Assembly (NCBI RefSeq): GCF_019510245.1
Contig: NZ_JAEKKT010000158.1
Span: 25,506-89,505 of the forward strand
DNA from: Streptomyces sp.
GTDB taxonomy: Bacteria > Actinomycetota > Actinomycetes > Streptomycetales > Streptomycetaceae
Reading direction: 5' to 3'
DNA: 64,000 bases
Every line of letters begins with the position of its first letter. The stretch's first letter is position 1. The translations under genes were made by a program, and so were the position numbers. Positions 54,406 through 62,054 of this stretch are shown here, piece by piece. The notes under the pieces were generated by a model, which was not told where the DNA came from, did not search any database, and worked only from the letters and a program-made list of their open reading frames with translations.

Positions 54406-55989
54406 GTGAACGACCTGCACCCGGGCCGCCGACGCCTGCTCAAGATGTTCGGGCTCAGCGCCACCGCCACCACGGCCGCCATACTCCAGGCCGACCCGGT
54501 ACTGGCGGCGACCCTGGGACACGACGAGAAGACCGGGGTCTCCCCCGCCTCGTACAAGCCCCCCACCGGTCTCGCCGGGAACACCGACGCGAAGCGGACG
54601 GCACTCGACTGGATCGACGCCAACCAAGGGGCGATCACCAAGTTGAGCGACGAGGTGTGGAAGCACGCCGAACTGTCGCTGCGCGAATGGAAGTCCTCAC
54701 TCGTCACCGCACGTCTGCTGGAGGACAACGGCTTCACCATCGAGTGGGGCTCCGCCGGCTTCCCGACCGCCTTCGTGGCCACCTACGGCAGCTCCGGGCC
54801 CGTCCTGGGCTTCAACGCGGAGTACGACGCGCTGCCCGGCCTGTCCCAGAAGCGCGGGGTCGCCACCCACGACCCGCTGGTCTACAACTACGACGCCTAC
54901 GGTCCCACCTACGGTGCCGGGCACGGCGACGCCCACAACACCCTGGGCGCCGGCGGCACGGCCGCTGCCATCGCCGTGGCCCATGCGATCCGTACCCAGG
55001 GCCTGAAGGCCACGGTCAAACTCTTCGGCAGCGCCGGCGAGGAGCAGCTGGTCGGCAAGGCGTACGCGGTCAAGGCCGGTGTGTACGACGGTCTCGACGC
55101 CTTCCTCGACTGGCACCCCTTCAACATCACCGTGCCGTTCTGGAACACCACCAGCGCGCTGATATCGGCCACCTTCACCTTCCTCGGTGCCTCCGGACAC
55201 GGCGGCACACCGCTCGGCAACAAGAGCGGCCTGGACGGCGCCCTGCTGATGGCGACGATGTCGGAGTACCTGCGGGAGAAGAACGTCGCGCCCTCGGGCC
55301 GCTTCCACTACGCGATCATCAACGGGGGCGGCGCTCCCAACGTGACGCCCGACATGTGCTCCATCTGGTTCTTCGTCCGCGAGGGAAGCCCCGACCGCGC
55401 CCGGGTCCTGTACGACAAGATCGTCGACTGCGCGAAGGCCGCGGCCCAGGCGAGCCAGACCCGCCTGGTGCACAAGTTCCACTCCGCCACGTGGAACCTG
55501 CTGGCGAACAAGGCCGGGGCGGAACTCCTCAACGACAACATGCGGCAGATCGGCGCGCCGCGGTTCACCGGCGCGGACCACACGCTGGCCAGGGCCGTGC
55601 AGAGGTCCCTCGGCCGCCCGGAGGTCGGCATGCCCACCGAGCTGACCCCACTCACACCACCGGCGGCGGCGTACACCGGCGGCCTGGCCACCGACACCGC
55701 CGACATCAGCTGGCAGGCGCCCACCGCCGTTCTGCTGGCGGCGGCCTACCCGCCGGGCATCCCGAACCACAACTGGGGCGTCACCGCGACGGCCGCCACC
55801 GGCATCGGCCATCAGGCGCTGCTCTCCGCCGCACGCTACCTCGCGGCCGCCGCCGTCGACCTCATCGAGCAGCCCGACCGACTGGCCGCCATGCGGCAGG
55901 AGTTCACGGAAAGGACCTCGGGCATCCAGTGGGCCTCGATGGTCCCCGACGGCACCCAGCCGCCGCTGTACGAACCCCCCCGTTATGTT

Positions 55990-56240
55990 TTCCGCGGTCC
56001 TGCAAGAGGGCCGCTGGCCTCCGGGCCCGGCATGACTGTGTCCCCCTGTCGAACGGATGACCTGGGGGGTGGTGTCACCGGGCCCGGGAGGTGCCGTCGG
56101 AGACGCTGATGAGAGGTCCGGCCACCGCCCGGTCCGGCGCAACGCCGGACAGCTCGCGGGCGGCAGGTCTGCATAACGTGGATGCGCGCGTACGACACCG
56201 CTGCCGAGGCCGGCACGTTCAACTTTCCTGGAAGGGCGCG
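55990..56240 (+). ncRNA. candidate IS110 bridge RNA region
   Basis: The non-coding left end of an IS110 element encodes the bridge RNA in the studied members (IS621). Here CCTCCGGGCCCGG (about 56019-56031) pairs with CCGGGCCCGGGAGG (about 56079-56092), and inside it CCCCC pairs with GGGGG around an internal loop. Next comes a perfect hairpin GTCCGGCG-CAA-CGCCGGAC. Two stem-loops with large loops match the target- and donor-binding plan in outline. No promoter or loop guide has been verified. Confidence 0.4.
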
Positions 56241-57458
56241 ATGTTCGACACCGAAGACGTGGGCGTGTTCCTCGGCCTGGACGTCGGCAAGAGCTCTCAT
56301 CACGGGCACGGGCTGACTCCGGCCGGGAAGAAGGTCTTCGACAAGCAGCTGCCCAACAGCGAGCCGAAACTGCGGGCCGTCCTCGACAAACTGGCCGCGA
56401 AGTTCGGCACCGTCCTGGTGATCGTGGACCAGCCCGCCTCCATCGGAGCCCTCCCGCTCACGGTCGCCCGGGACGCGGGCTGCAAGGTCGCCTACCTGCC
56501 CGGACTCGCGATGCGGCGGATCGCCGACCTGTATCCGGGCGAGGCCAAGACCGATGCGAAGGACGCTGCGGTCATCGCGGATGCGGCCCGGACCATGCCG
56601 CACACCTTGCGCTCGCTGGAGCTCACCGACGAGATCACCGCCGAACTCACGGTCCTCGTCGGCTTCGACCAGGACCTCGCGGCCGAGGCCACCCGCACCT
56701 CCAACCGCATACGCGGCCTGCTCACCCAGTTCCACCCGTCGCTGGAGCGCGTCCTGGGCCCCCGCCTCGACCACCAGGCCGTCACCTGGCTGCTGGAGCG
56801 CTACGGCTCGCCGGCCGCACTGCGCAAAGCCGGCCGCCGCAGGCTCGTCGAGCTCATCCGGCCCAAGGCCCCGCGCATGGCCCAGCGGCTGGTCGACGAC
56901 ATCTTCGAGGCGTTGGACGAGCAGACCGTCGTGGTCCCGGGGACCGGCACCCTCGACATCGTCGTGCCCTCCCTGGCCCGCTCTCTCGCCGCTGTCCACG
57001 AACAGCGCCGGGCCCTGGAAGCCCAGATCAACGCCCTGCTGGAGGCCCACCCTCTTTCCCCGGTCCTGACGTCGATGCCCGGCGTCGGCGTCAGGACCGC
57101 CGCCGTCCTGCTGGTCACCGTCGGCGACGGCACCAGCTTCCCGAGCGCCGCCCACCTGGCCTCCTACGCCGGACTCGCCCCGACCACGAAGTCGTCGGGG
57201 ACCTCGATCCACGGCGAACACGCGCCGCGAGGCGGCAACCGCCAGCTCAAACGCGCCATGTTCCTCTCCGCCTTCGCCTGCATGAACGCCGATCCCGCCT
57301 CCCGCACCTACTACGACAAGCAACGCGCCCGCGGCAAAACCCACACCCAGGCCCTCCTCCGCCTCGCCCGCCAACGCATCAGCGTCCTGTTCGCCATGCT
57401 CCGAGACGGCACCTTCTACGAATCCCGCACCCCCGCGGACGTCGAGCTCGCCGCATAA
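56241..57458 (+). CDS. IS110-family transposase (DEDD recombinase)
   Basis: 405 residues from ATG 56241 with GGAAGGG upstream. The N-terminal RuvC-like domain starts VGVFLGLDVGKSSHHGHG and has VIVDQPASIG and TDAKDAAVIADAAR (acidic residues of the DEDD set). A helical middle follows. The C-terminal Tnp domain carries LTSMPGVGVRTAAVLLVTVGD, LASYAGLAPTTKSSGTS with the conserved serine region, and RGGNRQLKRAMFLSAF. Length and motifs are complete, so the element may be active. Confidence 0.92.
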   Translation: MFDTEDVGVFLGLDVGKSSHHGHGLTPAGKKVFDKQLPNSEPKLRAVLDKLAAKFGTVLVIVDQPASIGALPLTVARDAGCKVAYLPGLAMRRIADLYPGEAKTDAKDAAVIADAARTMPHTLRSLELTDEITAELTVLVGFDQDLAAEATRTSNRIRGLLTQFHPSLERVLGPRLDHQAVTWLLERYGSPAALRKAGRRRLVELIRPKAPRMAQRLVDDIFEALDEQTVVVPGTGTLDIVVPSLARSLAAVHEQRRALEAQINALLEAHPLSPVLTSMPGVGVRTAAVLLVTVGDGTSFPSAAHLASYAGLAPTTKSSGTSIHGEHAPRGGNRQLKRAMFLSAFACMNADPASRTYYDKQRARGKTHTQALLRLARQRISVLFAMLRDGTFYESRTPADVELAA

Positions 57459-57817
57459 CCCCAGCAAGCCCGAATCACCCCAAACCCGACAGGAGTGCCT
57501 TGACGAAGGACATAGAGGCACCCCCCCGCGGACTTCCTGCGCGAGACCGGCCAGAGCTGGCCGCCCCCGGGTGTGACGTGGCCCGTACCGCAGGTCCTGG
57601 CGGCCGAGCAGCTCGGCACCACCGGCCCTGACCTTCCGCCCGTCACCTGATCCCGCCGACCGCCACCGAGCACAGAGAGCAACCTCGCAAGTACCCACGG
57701 CGAAACCTCTCCGAGGTGTCACCCGCTGGAGCTGCACCCGCAGACCTAGGGTGACAAACTGCTGCAAAACGGGCTGCTTCGCGGCTCGGTGCGGTCCTGG
57801 GAAAGGAACGGCGAGAC

Positions 57818-58372
57818 ATGTCCAACGACCAGGTGATCTCCGACCTCCAGCTGTCGGCGTCCGTGGAATCGGCCGTCATCAACGCCCCGCTCGACACCAT
57901 CGACATCCCGGACTGGCTGCTGCACCTGCCCGACGCGGAATACCAGCGCTGCGCGCCGCCGGACCACAAGGCGTGCGGTGCCACCACCACGGACGACGGG
58001 CGCCCCATGTCGATCAACGTCGAGGAGATCGCCGGCGGCCTCATCATCCAGCACTACGTGGCCGAGGTGCAGGAGCCGCATCACTGCCGCATGGTCTCCC
58101 TGTCGGACGTGCAGACCCCGGGAGGGTGGAGCAAGGTACAGGTGGTCTGGGACCTGAGCGTGGTGGAGCAGCCCGACGGCACCTGCCTCTACACCAACGA
58201 CATCGGCAGCCGGCCCACCCAGGGGTTCCTGGACATGCTCGCCGAACAGGGCCTGGACTTCGCGGAAGTGGCCGCCAAACGACAGGTCGGGGTCGTCGCG
58301 CACAACCAGCTCGAAACGCCGCTGTACGCCGCCAGTATGGAGCGCAAGGCGCTGGCCGCACGCTCCGCCTGA
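57818..58372 (+). CDS. protein of unknown function, possible START/SRPBCC-like fold
   Basis: 184 residues from ATG 57818 with AAGGAACGG upstream. No signal or membrane segment. Segments IPDWLLHLPDAEYQRCAP, GGLIIQHYVAEVQEP and VQVVWDLSVVEQPDGTCLYTNDI suggest a beta-rich body closed by helices (GFLDMLAEQGLDFAEVAAKRQVGVVAHN), reminiscent of SRPBCC proteins, but this is a weak guess. TGTCACCC (57717-57724) and GGGTGACA (57749-57756) form a perfect repeat 60-100 bases upstream. Confidence 0.7.
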   Translation: MSNDQVISDLQLSASVESAVINAPLDTIDIPDWLLHLPDAEYQRCAPPDHKACGATTTDDGRPMSINVEEIAGGLIIQHYVAEVQEPHHCRMVSLSDVQTPGGWSKVQVVWDLSVVEQPDGTCLYTNDIGSRPTQGFLDMLAEQGLDFAEVAAKRQVGVVAHNQLETPLYAASMERKALAARSA

Positions 58373-58373
58373 C

Positions 58374-59288
58374 CTACTCCGGCGGCGTGGGGGTGTCGTG
58401 GGTGCGGTACATCGCCTGGACGTCCAGCTCCAGTTGGACCGTCGGGCCCACCACCGCGATGCCCCGGGCCAGCATGGACCGCCAGTTGAGGGTGAAGTCG
58501 TCGCGGTGCAGCTCCGCGGTCGCCTGGGCCGCACAGCGGAGTTCCTCGCCGTAGCCGCCGTTGACCACGCCCAGGTACGTGGTGTCCAGAGCGACGGAGC
58601 GGCTCACACCGTGCATCGTCAGGGCACCCTGCACGGACCACTTGGTGCCGCCGCGGTAGACGAAGCGCGTGCTCGCGAACTCGATGTGCGGGAAGTTCTC
58701 GACGTCGAGGAAGTCGGCGGAGCGCAGATGGTTGTCGCGGGTGGTGTTGCCGGTGTTGATGCTGGCGGCATCGATACGGAGGCGGACGCGCGACTGCGAC
58801 ATGTCCTGAGCGATCTCGATGCCGCCCTGGAAACGGTCGAACCTGCCGTGGACGTGGGCCATGCCGACGTGCTGGGCGATGAACCGGATCGCCGTGTGCG
58901 GCGGGTCGAAGAGCCAGGTACCCGGGTCCGGCAGCATCTGGTGTTCGGACGGCTCCAGCCAGATCCTCTCGGCGGGCGCCGCCGTTCCGGCGATGATGTC
59001 GATCATCTCGTGGTGCGGCTTCAACCCGTCCGCCACCGCCAGCAGTCCGTAGCGACCTGGAGGCAGTGCCGCGAGGAAGAGACCGTACGGGTCGGTCGAG
59101 CCCCGGGCGGTGACACGGTTCGTGTCCTGGGCGGTGATGACGATGTCCGTGAACGGCATCGGGGCGCCGGTCGGGTCGACGATCTCGCGGACCAGCGCGC
59201 CCGCCTGCGGAGGCAGCGGATGGGAGAGGCCCGCCGCCTGGTCCGCGGCGCCCTGGGACCACCAGCGCCGGAACTGTGCGAGGACCAT
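58374..59288 (-). CDS. YceI-domain protein with N-terminal carboxypeptidase-regulatory-like domain
   Basis: 304 residues from ATG 59288 (GAAAGG upstream). Residues 20-115 form a CarboxypepD_reg-like beta-sandwich (GALVREIVDPTGAPMPFTDIVITAQ, YGLFLAALPPGRYGLLAVADG). Residues 120-295 are a YceI lipocalin-like barrel (GTWLFDPPHTAIRFIAQHVGMAHVHGRFDRFQGGIEI, TTRDNHLRSADFLDVENFPHIEF, ALTMHGVSRSVALD). YceI proteins bind isoprenoid-type lipids. No signal peptide is visible, so it may be cytoplasmic. Converges with the previous gene with one base between stops. Confidence 0.87.
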   Translation of the reverse strand: MVLAQFRRWWSQGAADQAAGLSHPLPPQAGALVREIVDPTGAPMPFTDIVITAQDTNRVTARGSTDPYGLFLAALPPGRYGLLAVADGLKPHHEMIDIIAGTAAPAERIWLEPSEHQMLPDPGTWLFDPPHTAIRFIAQHVGMAHVHGRFDRFQGGIEIAQDMSQSRVRLRIDAASINTGNTTRDNHLRSADFLDVENFPHIEFASTRFVYRGGTKWSVQGALTMHGVSRSVALDTTYLGVVNGGYGEELRCAAQATAELHRDDFTLNWRSMLARGIAVVGPTVQLELDVQAMYRTHDTPTPPE

Positions 59289-59480
59289 GTCGTTCACCTT
59301 TCTTCGCGCACGCGCCACCCCGGCGAGCAGCATTCCGCGCTGTACCGGACGTCGGCGGCCGCATGCCGACCGAGTTCCGAGATACGTGTGCCAGACCGCG
59401 TGTTCACGGGGCGGCGTCGCAGGTCATTGTATCCGCGCGTGGATCATGGACATGTGGGCGGGGCCCCACGGTACGCGTGT

Positions 59481-59516
59481 GGGGTGCCCCCGCTGGACAG
59501 ACCGGCGGGGCACCCC
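59481..59516 (-). terminator. hairpin downstream of the peptidase remnant
   Basis: GGGGTGCCCCCGC (59481-59493) pairs with GCGGGGCACCCC (59505-59516) with one bulged C, 30 bases past the remnant's stop. Confidence 0.68.
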
Positions 59517-59545
59517 CATGTATCGGGAACCAGCGGGCTACGGCA

Positions 59546-60215
59546 TCAGTCCGCCGACAGGGTGAAATCGACCGTCGCCGTCCTGCCGGACCGTGCCGAG
59601 ACCGCCTTGCTGCGCTTGGCGTATCCCTCGTCGGTGACCGTCATCGTCGGCCTACCCGCCTCCGACCACACCCGGTACACCCCGTGCCGGTCGGTGGTCA
59701 CCGTGACGGGGGCTTTCGCCCCGCCCCGACGGGGACACCGTCGCTCCGGCGAGCGTCCTGCCCGTCGCCGCGTCGGTGACCGTCCCGGTGATCTCCGCCC
59801 ACGAGGCGGGGGCGCTCGCCTTCAGGCCGACCCGGACCGGCTGTGGCACGTACGGCGTGTCGGTGATCATGTTCGGGTCGGCGGCGTAGGCACCCGGAGC
59901 CGTGAGGACCCTGGCGTCGGCCGTGACCGTGATCTGCTTCGACTGACCGGGGGCCAGCTCCAGCGTCGTCCGGTTCTCCGACAGCCAGTTCACGTCCTCA
60001 CCGGTGCAGCCTCCGAGGCCGGGGAGGACGGCACCCTGGAGGTGCGGGTAGTCCGTGCCGCCGCGCTGGTCCACCTTCCGGAAGCAGCCGTTGTCCGTCG
60101 TGCAGGCCGGCAGGCCGAACTGCGTGCGCAACCTTGCGAGGTCGGCCTCGGCGGACGCGTATCCGAAGGCGTCCACCGCCACACGTATGCGGCGGTACGC
60201 GGAAGGACTGATCAT
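59546..60215 (-). pseudogene. S53 / S8 peptidase chimera remnant
   Basis: The minus strand begins RIRVAVDAFGYASAEADL and FGLPACTTDNGCFRKVDQ, the start of the catalytic domain of S53 (sedolisin-type) peptidases. After GGTDYP the sequence jumps to LGGCTGEDVNWLSENRTT, LAPGQSKQITVTADA and WAEITGTVTDAATGRTLAGATV, the beta-sandwich and carboxypeptidase-regulatory-like tail of a large secreted protease. A frame change near 59725 precedes VTTDRHGVYRVWSEAG and the end at 59546. No catalytic Glu/Asp/Ser remains. It is a deletion product without a working active site. Confidence 0.72.
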
Positions 60216-61429
60216 CCTCTCCGGTTCGCCTCACGGGCGTTTCTGGCGCCACCCGGTGCCGGTGGTCGACGTGATCCGAGGGGCTGTCGCGGAAACGGAG
60301 TTCCTCGCCCGCGTCGTCATCCTCCCGGCACCGGCGGTCGGCGTGCTCGGCCGTGCGGCCGCGGACGTCATCCACCTGGTCGCCGAACTCATCGAGAACG
60401 CGGAGGCGTTCTCGCCGTCAGACAGTGAGGTCCGGGTCAGCGCGAGCAGCGCGGCAGGCGGCCTGATCATCGAGATCGACGACCGGGGCCTGGGCATGCC
60501 GGCGACGGAGATCGACGAGGCGAACGAGCGCATCGCCTCCCCCGTGGACGTCACCGCGCTGGACAGCACCCGCCTCGGGCTGGTGACCGTCGGCCGTCTC
60601 GCCCGGCGCCACGACATCCGTGTCACCCTGCGGCCCTCGCCGTACGGCGGCATGAGCGCCGTCGTGCTGATCCCCGACCAACTGCTGGAGTGGACCGCGT
60701 CGGACGCGGGGGACGACGAGCCCGCTCCTGCCGACGGCGGTGCGTCACGAGCGTGGCTACGGGCCGCCCGCCGAGGCCTCGGGAAGCTGGTGGAGCACGA
60801 CTTCGGCGCGGTCGCCGCGGCACCCACGGGCCCTGCGTACGGGGGTGCCCCGGACGACGGGTGGCAAGAACCGGCAGCAGCCTTCCCGGCGCACACGTAC
60901 GAGGATGTCCCGATCACGCGGCAGAGCGACATGTCTTCCGTGCCGCACTTCCACCAGCCGCTGCCGCCCGCCGAGCCGGAGACCATCGACGGTGTGCCCC
61001 GCCGGGTGCCGCAACAGAGCCTGGCACGCGAGCTGCAGCGCGAGTCCGAGGAGGGACAGTCCGGCCGGGTGCTGGACTGGGGTGGCTCCGCCGGAGAGGC
61101 CGCACCGTCGCGGGTCCGGCCGTCGTGGGCGTACGAGGACAACGCACCCGGTCAAGGACACCAGGTCCTACGAGACCCCGGCACCCCCGCAGGAGTCTCC
61201 CGGCATCCCCGATCGCCGGCCGCGGGACGTCGGCGCCTTCGCGTCGCCCGCGCAGCAGAACACCGGCGATGTCAGCCGGCCGGACTACGTCCGCTCGATG
61301 ATGTCCTCGCTCCAGGCGGCAGCCGCTCGCGCTCGCGTCGGCGACGGACAGAATCACCGCTACTCCCCCGTGGACGGCCTCGCTTCCCCACCTCGGCATG
61401 CTGAAGTAGAAAGCCACGATGGCAGATGA
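60187..61429 (+). pseudogene. cvnA: cvnA remnant: conservon sensor-kinase-like ATPase, N-terminus lost, frameshifted
   Basis: RRYAEGLIILSGS, PVPVVDVIRGAVAETEFLARV, AAADVIHLVAELIENAEAFSPSDSEV and IEIDDRGLGMP match the ATPase domain of CvnA proteins, the membrane kinase-like member of Streptomyces conservons. The sensor, membrane and HAMP parts (normally several hundred residues) are missing; the left edge abuts the peptidase remnant. After SWAYEDNAPG (near 61145) the correct frame changes and continues RPRDVGAFASPAQQN, VSRPDYVRSMMSSLQ to TGA 61427-61429, which overlaps the next gene as ATGA. Confidence 0.78.
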
Positions 61430-61770
61430 CGATGTCGCATGTCTCTGAGCCCACGCAGATGAACTGGCTGCTGAACGACATGGTCCGCAATGTGCCCGAC
61501 ATCGGTCACGCGGTCCTCCTGTCGACGGACGGCCTGCTGCTGGGTACGTCGGACCGGCTGAGCCGCGACCAGGCCGAGCGGCTGTGCGCCGTCGCCTCGG
61601 GCTTCCACAGCCTCGCCAAGGGGACCGGGCGTCACTTCGGCGGCGGTGCGGTGCGCCAGACGATGGTCGAGATGGAATCCGGCTTCCTCTTCGTCTGCAC
61701 CGCGGGCGAGAACGCCTGCCTGGCGGCGCTGACTCCGGAGACGTCCGACATCGGCGTGGCGCCGCGCTGA
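61426..61770 (+). pseudogene. cvnB: cvnB remnant: roadblock/LC7 protein, C-terminus lost
   Basis: MNWLLNDMVRNVPDIGHAVLLSTDGLLLGTSDRLSRDQAERLCAVASGFHSLAKG and MESGFLFVCTAGENACLAAL are the hallmark of CvnB roadblock/LC7 proteins, which pair with CvnA and regulate CvnD GTPases. The normal ending (a further helix that closes the roadblock fold) is absent: after SDIGVAPR the frame stops and the sequence becomes the tail of cvnD. Starts at ATG 61426 overlapping cvnA. Confidence 0.82.
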
Positions 61771-61898
61771 GTCTCGGGCCCGAAGTGCCCGTCCTGTTGT
61801 GCGACGCGCGCCACCGTGAGTCCGTACAGGAGGTCCTCGTGCACACCGCCGAACACGTCCTGGCCGTGGAGATGCGACGGGAAGGTATCACGGGCTGA
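61767..61898 (+). pseudogene. cvnD: cvnD C-terminal fragment (conservon GTPase)
   Basis: In the frame next to cvnB the sequence reads ALSLGPEVPVLLCDAR, ESVQEVLVHTAEHVL and ends at 61898, as in the last 40 residues of CvnD (the VxxCDAR region near the guanine-specificity end). The P-loop, switch regions and all of cvnC (DUF742) are missing. A deletion of more than 700 bases joined cvnB to cvnD. Confidence 0.68.
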
Positions 61899-62054
61899 CG
61901 GAACCCGGACGCAACTCCGTTTCCGTGAAACGTGGTTGCTGGTTTGAAGCAAGGTATTCACTGGTAGACATCGCTCGCTTGTTGTCGCCACCCCCACTCG
62001 CCCCATGAGACCCATGAATCGGCCGAGTCGAGGGTGGCCTGGCGAGAGGAACCC

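Larger units (their letters stand above)
55975..57528 (+). mobile_element. IS110-family insertion sequence
   Basis: Boundaries are inferred from the interrupted gene: host sequence ends in the C-run at 55975-55981 and resumes at 57521-57528. CCCCCCCG occurs at both junctions (55975-55982, 57521-57528). About 1.55 kb lies between, with no terminal inverted repeats, as expected for IS110 elements. It holds one transposase gene in the same direction as the target gene and about 260 bases of structured non-coding left end. The exact ends cannot be fixed within the C-run. Confidence 0.85.
54406..57650 (+). pseudogene. M20-type amidohydrolase gene interrupted by an IS110 element
   Basis: From GTG 54406 (GAGGAACG upstream) the protein starts with a Tat-like GRRRLLKMFGLSATATTAA and continues through VLGFNAEYDALPG, GAGHGDAHNTLG, GSAGEEQLVG, LDWHPFN and GASGHGGTPLG, the metal and dimer-domain motifs of AbgB/M20D aminoacylases. 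At codon 525 (QPPLYEPP, 55980) the frame runs into the insertion sequence. Beyond it, from 57528, the same frame resumes ADFLRETGQSWPPPG and ends at TGA 57648-57650. The uninterrupted gene would give 565 residues. The truncated protein loses only 40 C-terminal residues but gains about 43 foreign ones. Confidence 0.88.

Noticed and set aside
55975..57528. Terminal inverted repeats for the insertion sequence
   Set aside because: None found at either junction; this agrees with the IS110 family, so the ends were set from the interrupted gene instead.
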